A DNA stretch of 23,586 nucleotides from Nephromyces sp. MM_2019 (lineage: Eukaryota > Apicomplexa > Aconoidasida > Nephromycida). Positions 18,778 through 23,586 of this stretch are shown piece by piece. Positions within the stretch are counted from its first letter, which is position 1. Each line of letters opens with the position of its first letter. Position numbers and translations under genes: made by a program. A model generated the notes under the pieces. The model was not told where the DNA came from. It made no database searches and saw only the letters and a list, made by a program, of their open reading frames with translations. The stretch covers positions 1-23,586 of the forward strand of contig JADHZB010001125.1 in assembly GCA_015657535.1 (NCBI GenBank). Reading direction: 5' to 3'.

Positions 18778-19948
18778 CCTGACGTTCTAGTGCTAACAAA
18801 CTTGAAGCGTGAAGTTTATACACCAACTGGCATTCACACACATAACTATCAAGTTGCACCGGTAGCAAACATCCAAGAGGGAATCAAATCTACAATTTTC
18901 ATAGGAAAAACGATTCTGAGAAGAGCAGAAAAAGCAGGATGAAGAGGGTGTATGTACACTTGCAGCAGGTGGCAGAGAATTAGCAGAGAAAAAAGGAAAA
19001 ATAGTGTATATACACTCGCATTACGAGGCAGAGAATAACAACACAAAGCAGAATAAGGAGAGTGCACGTGCACTCGATCTATTTAAACAGCTATTACATG
19101 CAGTATGTATATAAGCCTTCAAACACATAGAGAATACTCGAAAAAAGTATAGCTAAACCGCAAAACAAGCCTTAAACCCACAAAAACCCACAAACACCCA
19201 AACTCCCAAGTTTTTCCTCTAGGGAATTCAGAAGGCAATGAAAGCTACAACTTCCTCATGGCAGAAGCAACTAACACACAACTCCTTGAAAAAATAAGAG
19301 TCATGCTCTTCTTCTTCTTCTTTTTCATCTTCTTTCTCATCTCCTTAATCATCTAATCTTCATTTTGCATTTGTTTCTATCATCGTCATCCTAATAATTT
19401 CCTTAAAAGCTGGTATTTCTGCAGACGTTTGGCTTCTCTATTCTTCACATTCACTGTTTTCCTCTTCCTAATTTTCACTCCTTTTCTTAATTACACTTAA
19501 TGCCTCTAGTCTACTTCATTGAGCCAACAAAGTTTTAACAACGCACAACCAACACACGAGCAACTTACAGCATCTAAAAAGACTTGTTTTCACATTAGGA
19601 AGAATCAGCGTAAACACACCCTTCAAAAGTATTCAATAATTAGCTGCTCGAGAGATTGACACACACTGGGATAGAGAGATGAATTCATACACAGGGATAG
19701 AGAGATTGACACACACAAACACACACACACACTATCCTCACTAACTCTAATACACTTCGGCAGCTCCCGAGAGGATAAGCAAACCCAAAATCTCAGTTTT
19801 TCCAGAAAATGCGGCCTTACGTGTGCAGAAATAGAAAAATAATCAAAAACTCACATCTTCATCATCATTTGTAAATAAAAAGAAGAAAATGTGAGCAAAA
19901 AGATGAAGAGGAAGAAAAAGAAGATGAAGATGAAGAAGACGAAGATGA
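18778..19948. other. U2A' upstream region and spacer
   Basis: Holds two exact palindrome copies (18948, 19004) and the symmetric variant (19062) within about 125 bases, 170-300 bases upstream of the U2A' start codon. This is a plausible promoter-proximal cluster. CT-rich blocks lie at 19305-19345 and 19440-19490. A repeat GGGATAGAGAGATTGACACACAC occurs about three times at 19662-19720. A 43-codon + strand frame after TTTTTCCTCTAG (19223-19356) ends in a hydrophobic run but is mostly a TTC repeat. Confidence 0.45.
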
Positions 19949-19969
19949 AGAAGAAGAGGAAGAAGATTA
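19892..19969 (+). repeat. GAA/GAT purine tract ending in TTAG
   Basis: A Glu/Asp-coding tract closed by an in-frame TAG at 19967-19969. The same TTAG could serve as a splice acceptor for the open frame that follows. Confidence 0.7.
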
Positions 19970-20356
19970 GCAAAGCAGCTGGAAAAGTTAAAGGCAGTAA
20001 AAGCGGAGGAAAATGCTAAAAAAGCAAACAAAAATCCTCAAAATTTGGGGATTTTGATGGAATCTGAAAAGATGAGCTCCTATGAAGAGGGAGGGTTGAT
20101 AAACTCCTCTAAAGACCACAAACTAACATTGAGAGAATGCCTTAGAAAACAGCTGCGGACGAGGACTGCAAGCACACACACACATGCTAGTAGACGGGCA
20201 AGTGCTCGCACACACACACAGATGCTCACACACAGACGCGAATATATACGCATGCGCATACACACACCTACTGCGAAAATGAGCTCTAAATCACCCCAAA
20301 GTATCATGAAGCACACACACGAGGCACACGCACAAGTCGCACACGTGAGGTACTAG
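19949..20356 (+). CDS. Candidate exon or gene, lysine/glutamate-rich, product unknown
   Basis: The frame is open from 19949 to TAG at 20354-20356. The part from about 19971 looks like protein: RLAKQLEKLKAVKAEENAKK (coiled-coil-like), then NPQNLGILMESEKMSSYEEG and KDHKLTLRECLRKQLRTRT. After about 20170 the sequence turns into CA-repeat translation (Thr/His), so the true exon probably ends there. There is no ATG at the start, and an acceptor at 19970 is possible. Surrounding repeats are CA on the + strand, which elsewhere marks - strand genes, so the strand is not secure. Confidence 0.3.
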   Translation, partial: RRRGRRLAKQLEKLKAVKAEENAKKANKNPQNLGILMESEKMSSYEEGGLINSSKDHKLTLRECLRKQLRTRTASTHTHASRRASARTHTQMLTHRREYIRMRIHTPTAKMSSKSPQSIMKHTHEAHAQVAHVRY

Positions 20357-21265
20357 TCACGCACACACTAGATGTTCTCCGCATATACACACACATACAC
20401 CAGATATATATTCACCACACACACCCGCACACAGTAGATGTTCAGAACACGCGCAAGAACGTGAACTGTGCGCTGCACACGCGCACACTAGCTTTATTCA
20501 ACACACACACTACGAGCATAATAACAAATTTTAAAGGTAGATTTTAAGGTATATTGAATGCTCTTCAGCGTAAATACAGTTAGAAGTGCTAGTTGTCAGC
20601 GTTGAGCTGTGAACCCCGACTGTGAAATGAATCAAAATTTATGGATGTTGAGAGGTTGTACACACACGGCATGTGTGTGTGTTTGTATCTCGTGTGTGTG
20701 TGTATGTGGAACATAGGCTGGTGTATCTACGCCTTATAAGACGTGTGTGTGAAACACAGGCTGGTGTATCTATACCCTGTAACACACGTGTGTGTGTGTG
20801 TGTACAAATACATCACATCCACTTTTTGCATTGTGTGTCTCAAGCTGGTAAAGGTTATCAGTGTGTGTCTCTGTGTGTGTTGCCCACCCAAGTATTTATG
20901 CCATAAACACATACATATATGCGTGCGTGTGTGTGTGTGTCTCTCTCTCACTCTCTCTCCCTCAATCCAACTTAACTCCTTATGTATATATCTATGTCCT
21001 TCAGCATGTCACAGTGTGTGTGTGTATGCTTCAGAATATGCAAAGAGCTTCCTTTGCTTAATCCACTGTGTGTGTGAAGATTTTTCTTAACTGCTGAGAT
21101 TTTTGAAGGTACCAAGCTTCTTGTCTAAAAGCCTGCACGCACTAGCTTTAGGGGGTGTACGTGTACCTCATATTCACTGCGTAAATCCAATGGAAATCTT
21201 CAGTTTCCGATGCTGCAAGAGTTTGATAATTTGTGTGTTGTGGAAAAGTAGTGATAAACTTATGA
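20357..21265. other. CA-rich then TG-rich spacer, no gene assigned
   Basis: 20357-20520 is CA-rich. 20660-21080 is TG-rich, with two near-identical blocks reading AACA(T/C)AGGCTGGTGTATCTA (near 20710 and 20753). A short + strand stretch at about 21174-21232 reads SLRKSNGNLQFPMLQEFDNL before a GTGTGTTG donor-like site and may be an exon. Confidence 0.35.
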
Positions 21266-21574
21266 GAAACTTATCCAGAGTGTAGAAGAAGCAGCAGAAG
21301 AGGAAGAAGCAGAAGAAGCAGGAAAAGCAGAAAAAACAGGAAAAGCAGAAAAAGAAGCAGAACTACCTCCCAAGAAGATGTAGGAGTGTGTAGATCGAAG
21401 CGGATAAACGGAATCCTAAACGGAGAGGTCCGAAGAGATGAAAATTTTGCAGAACTCTTTGAAATAATCACTTTTTTAGGCGAGAAAGCAGAAAATCTTA
21501 AATCGTTAAAGAAAAAAAGGATAAACTCATTCAAGCAGAAAATTTCGACTAATACGCTGCTCAGAAAGCAGTGA
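21266..21574 (+). CDS. Candidate exon with an Arg/Ser-rich segment, product unknown
   Basis: The frame is open for 102 codons, from just after TGA at 21263-21265 to TGA at 21572-21574. It begins with an AGAAGC-derived RRSSRRGRSRRSRKSRK segment and continues as ordinary-looking sequence: INGILNGEVRRDENFAELFE, then IITFLGEKAENLKSLKKKR and a Lys-rich end. A possible acceptor is ACTTATCCAG (exon from 21279). The purine segment is open in all three + frames: the Glu/Ala frame ends at TAG 21378-21380 after ELPPKKM, and the Lys/Gln frame soon after. If the RS frame is real it would suggest an SR-like nuclear protein, but there is no RRM in sight. Confidence 0.3.
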   Translation, partial: ETYPECRRSSRRGRSRRSRKSRKNRKSRKRSRTTSQEDVGVCRSKRINGILNGEVRRDENFAELFEIITFLGEKAENLKSLKKKRINSFKQKISTNTLLRKQ

Positions 21575-21696
21575 TGCCTCATCTCTATGAGGAATCCTAG
21601 GAATAAATCGATAAAAAATAGTAGATACCATCAGTTTTCATCTTTATTTCCTCCTCTTATTTGAGTAAGAAATGTTGAATCTGCATCGCCATTTAG

Positions 21697-21831
21697 AAGT
21701 TTTTTGTGTTTTTCGTGTGCTTTTTCCTGCTTCTTTTTCGAGAGAAAACAGCAAGATGGATAGCGAGAGAGAAGAGATATTTTCTAGAGTCTTTGCGACT
21801 TGAAGATCTTCCCTTTTTGGAGGAATTTTGA
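21697..21831 (+). CDS. Candidate terminal exon, product unknown
   Basis: The frame runs from AAG at 21697, directly after a TTTAG, to TGA at 21829-21831. The second half, FREKTARWIAREKRYFLESL followed by RLEDLPFLEEF, has a charged amphipathic character unlike the repeat-derived frames around it. The first half is a Phe/Val/Leu run from T-rich DNA and may be intron. The acceptor could instead be the CAG at about 21749. No start and no family are known. Confidence 0.25.
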   Translation, partial: KFFVFFVCFFLLLFREKTARWIAREKRYFLESLRLEDLPFLEEF

Positions 21832-22334
21832 TAAAAAGAGGACGACATCTTCGTTTGATGCTGCTGTCCCAGAATCTCTGGTGTGTATTTTTATGTTAGG
21901 GCTTAGCTGCTAGTGCGTTGCGAGAAGCATTGCTTTGTGCATACAAGTAACTTGAGAAAAAAATCCCCGCACACAGATGTACGCAATCATATGCATATAC
22001 ACACAATGTCACAGACACATAGACTAGCAGGAATGCAATGGGGGAAATTTTGGGAGTGTTTGGATGTGTTTCGAGGTGTGTGGTTTCCAAGTGGATTCCT
22101 TTGCAGAGTAAGGTATAGTGGAAGCATATGTTGAGGCATATGCACACAAACCTGCATGCACAAGGCTTAATTTCATGCGTCCACACACAAGCCTACTTTC
22201 CAACCTGTACTCTTTAGGCTGCGAACACACCTTAACTGCCCCAATAAATGAAGAAGCCCTAATGCCTGCATGGGCTCTGGGAGGTGTATGTACAGCAGCT
22301 TTGGCTATTATCTCTTTTTTTCTTGTTGTTTCAG
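21832..22334. other. Spacer or 5' region of the last gene
   Basis: Mixed sequence with a few CA/TG runs. A near copy of the palindrome lies at 22284-22295, about 40 bases before the acceptor at 22334. The - strand frame across 22024-22662 is open but is probably antisense to the exon at 22335. Confidence 0.35.
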
Positions 22335-23460
22335 TGACTTTGATGGCGGATCTCTCCAGCTTTATATGGGATGCAAATCCTGAGTTTTCATTAAGCAAAT
22401 CAAAGCCTTCACAGAAGTGTAAAGATGGGACCCGAGTCTCACTGCAGGTAAGCTTGTGTGCATCACCATGTGTATAGCTTCTGCAGCTTTTAACTAGAAA
22501 AAACTCGAAAAATCGAGAAAAAACATGAAATTTTGATGAAAATATAAAGGACGAAAAAAACAGATGTGAATTCTTGGAATGGGAAAAAGTGAGTGTATAT
22601 GTGTGCGTGTGGGTTAGCTGTGTGTGCTTTTTTTTTTCGCGTGTACGACTTCCATAGGGCAATGTTTAAAGCTTATTTTTGAAAAGCCAAGAATGCTACA
22701 ATATCGTTGTTTTTAGAGGCATAGGAGTGTATATACACTGCCTCGAAGTCTGGACTCCTCTCCAGTTTTGCTCAGTTTTCAGTGTGTGTAAGTGTTTGTC
22801 TGATTCTGCTGTTTAAGTGGTTTAGTTGCTGATGTTTGACGGTTTAAGAGGATTTGAATGCTTTGCTTTCTCAGTTTTCGCTTGCCTTTATTTAGTCTGT
22901 ATTCTACTTTTTTCTTCTACTTCTTCATCTCTCCCTTTGTCTCTCTTTTCTTCTTGCAAAATTTTCTCTTCTCACTTTTTTTCCTCTTCCTCATCTTTTC
23001 CCTCCTCTTCTTACTATTTCTCTTTGTCTTCCTCTTTCTCCTCTTTGTCTTCCTCTCCCTCATCTTCATCCCTTTTGATGATTTTCTCTGTTTTAACTTC
23101 ACCTCTCAGAGTTTCTCATATTCCCGATCGATTGCTCCAGTTTATGACGCTCAAAGTGAGAATCCGTTGAATTCTGACTTTTTGAGTTCGATGTTTCAAG
23201 ACTTTGAGAAAGAGAATGAGAAGGCGCTTCGCACACACACGCCAAAGAGGGGTGATGCTTGGAAGGAGGGGGGGGCAGAGCTTCTACCCTCCCCCCTTTC
23301 TCCAAAGAGGGAGCTAGAAAATCAAAGCCTGGCGACCCCCAAAGCTCTACCACCTGGGCCAATCGCTAGGAGGCTGCAGAAGAGAAGATTAGAAACTATT
23401 AAGAGGTTAAAGTTCATATATACACACAAGGCAATACTTTGGGAAAAGGAGGGGGTGTAG
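22335..23460 (+). CDS. Candidate two-exon gene (possibly with upstream exons), product unknown
   Basis: Exon A 22335-22447 has textbook borders: acceptor CTCTTTTTTTCTTGTTGTTTCAG and donor CAG/GTAAGC. It contains ATG at 22343 and reads MADLSSFIWDANPEFSLSKS, ending GTRVSLQ. Exon B 23110-23460 follows a pyrimidine tract of about 190 bases ending ACTTCACCTCTCAG and reads SFSYSRSIAPVYDAQSENPL, then LSSMFQDFEKENEKALR, a Pro-rich stretch, and the basic IARRLQKRRLETIKRLKF before TAG. Both exons are phase 0, so they join cleanly. From the ATG the product is about 151 residues. It looks like a small, mostly disordered protein with a basic helix at the end. I do not recognise it. The intron contains a palindrome copy (22727). 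The first exon may be preceded by others. Confidence 0.45.
22910..23108 (+). repeat. Long CT-rich tract ending at a splice acceptor
   Basis: About 190 bases of TTCTTCCTCTTTCTCC-type sequence run up to GTTTTAACTTCACCTCTCAG. This is far longer than a normal polypyrimidine tract. The opposite strand is a GA tract like those in other introns here, but in this gene it lies on the antisense strand. Confidence 0.8.
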
Positions 23461-23462
23461 TG

Positions 23463-23586
23463 TGTGTGTCGGTGTAGGTGGAAATTTTGGGAGTGTAGTG
23501 TGTGTGTTAGTGTGGGTGGAAAGTTAAAGAGCCTTGAGTGTGTGTTAGTGTGGGTGGAAAGTTAAAGAGCCTTGAGTGTGTGTTAG
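23463..23586. repeat. 38-bp tandem repeat downstream of the last gene, running off the window
   Basis: Copies at 23501-23538 and 23539-23576 are identical. A diverged copy lies at 23463-23500 and a fourth starts at 23577. The unit begins TGTGTGTTAGTGTGGGTGGA. It starts almost immediately after the stop codon at 23458-23460, so it is in the 3' UTR or just beyond. Confidence 0.92.

Larger units (their letters stand above)
8613..19073. repeat. Dispersed 12-bp palindrome GTGTAYRTACAC (main cluster)
   Basis: Exact copies start at 1212, 1647, 8613, 10870, 11319, 11822, 12226, 12962, 13233, 13931, 14461, 14718, 14979, 16428, 16722, 17129, 17629, 17703, 18230, 18948, 19004 and 22727. Symmetric variants are ATGTACGTACAT (14638) and GTGCACGTGCAC (19062). 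Near copies lie at 8771, 21155 and 22284. None lies in an exon of LSM14, eIF1A or U2A'. Flanks often extend the dyad to 14 bases as G..C or A..T. The function is unknown: a protein-binding dyad, or an RNA hairpin with a GUGU/ACAC stem. Confidence 0.9.

Noticed and set aside
22024..22662. 212-codon - strand frame
   Set aside because: Opposite a + strand exon with textbook acceptor and donor; includes repeat-derived Thr/His runs.

Overview
This is a nuclear window from an intron-rich eukaryote, probably unicellular. Every gene that can be named is a eukaryotic housekeeping gene (mRNA decapping/repression, translation initiation, splicing). The splice sites in the two well-resolved genes are GT-AG. 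The non-coding DNA is dominated by TG/CA microsatellites, GAA/GAT purine tracts and short degenerate tandem repeats. There is no bacterial gene layout, rRNA, tRNA, CRISPR array or recognisable transposon. I cannot place the species. A protist such as an alveolate is a guess from style only.

Three genes are secure because their exons can be read one by one against known families. (1) The 3' end of an LSM14/Scd6-type decapping-repressor gene, + strand, 24-683. (2) A complete eIF1A gene, + strand, 9461-12009, six coding exons with a 6-nt last coding exon. (3) A nearly complete U2 snRNP A' (U2A') gene, - strand, 18777 down to about 14044, eight exons including one of 37 nt; its very end is not resolved. 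eIF1A and U2A' are convergent.

Between these lie stretches full of short open pieces with plausible splice sites. I chained several into candidate genes: 1019-1843 (+), 2314-3046 (+, acidic tail), 6669-7397 (-, about ten very small exons, weakly glycosyltransferase-like), 7775-8910 (+, an 83-residue product that would be divergent from the previous one), 19949-20356 (+), 21266-21574 (+), 21697-21831 (+) and 22335-23460 (+). These are hypotheses; none was matched with certainty to a family. 3047-6668 is mostly satellite-like TG/CA DNA.

The most striking non-genic signal is a dispersed 12-bp palindrome, GTGTAYRTACAC. I count 22 exact copies, mostly between 8613 and 19073, in introns and intergenic DNA and in none of the securely identified exons. 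Its central dinucleotide runs through CG, TG, CA and TA only, and its outer and inner pairs change together so that dyad symmetry is kept. Two further patterns stand out: introns tend to carry TG repeats on the sense strand, and long GAA/GAT purine tracts inside introns create large false reading frames, including a 214-codon Glu-rich frame inside the eIF1A gene.
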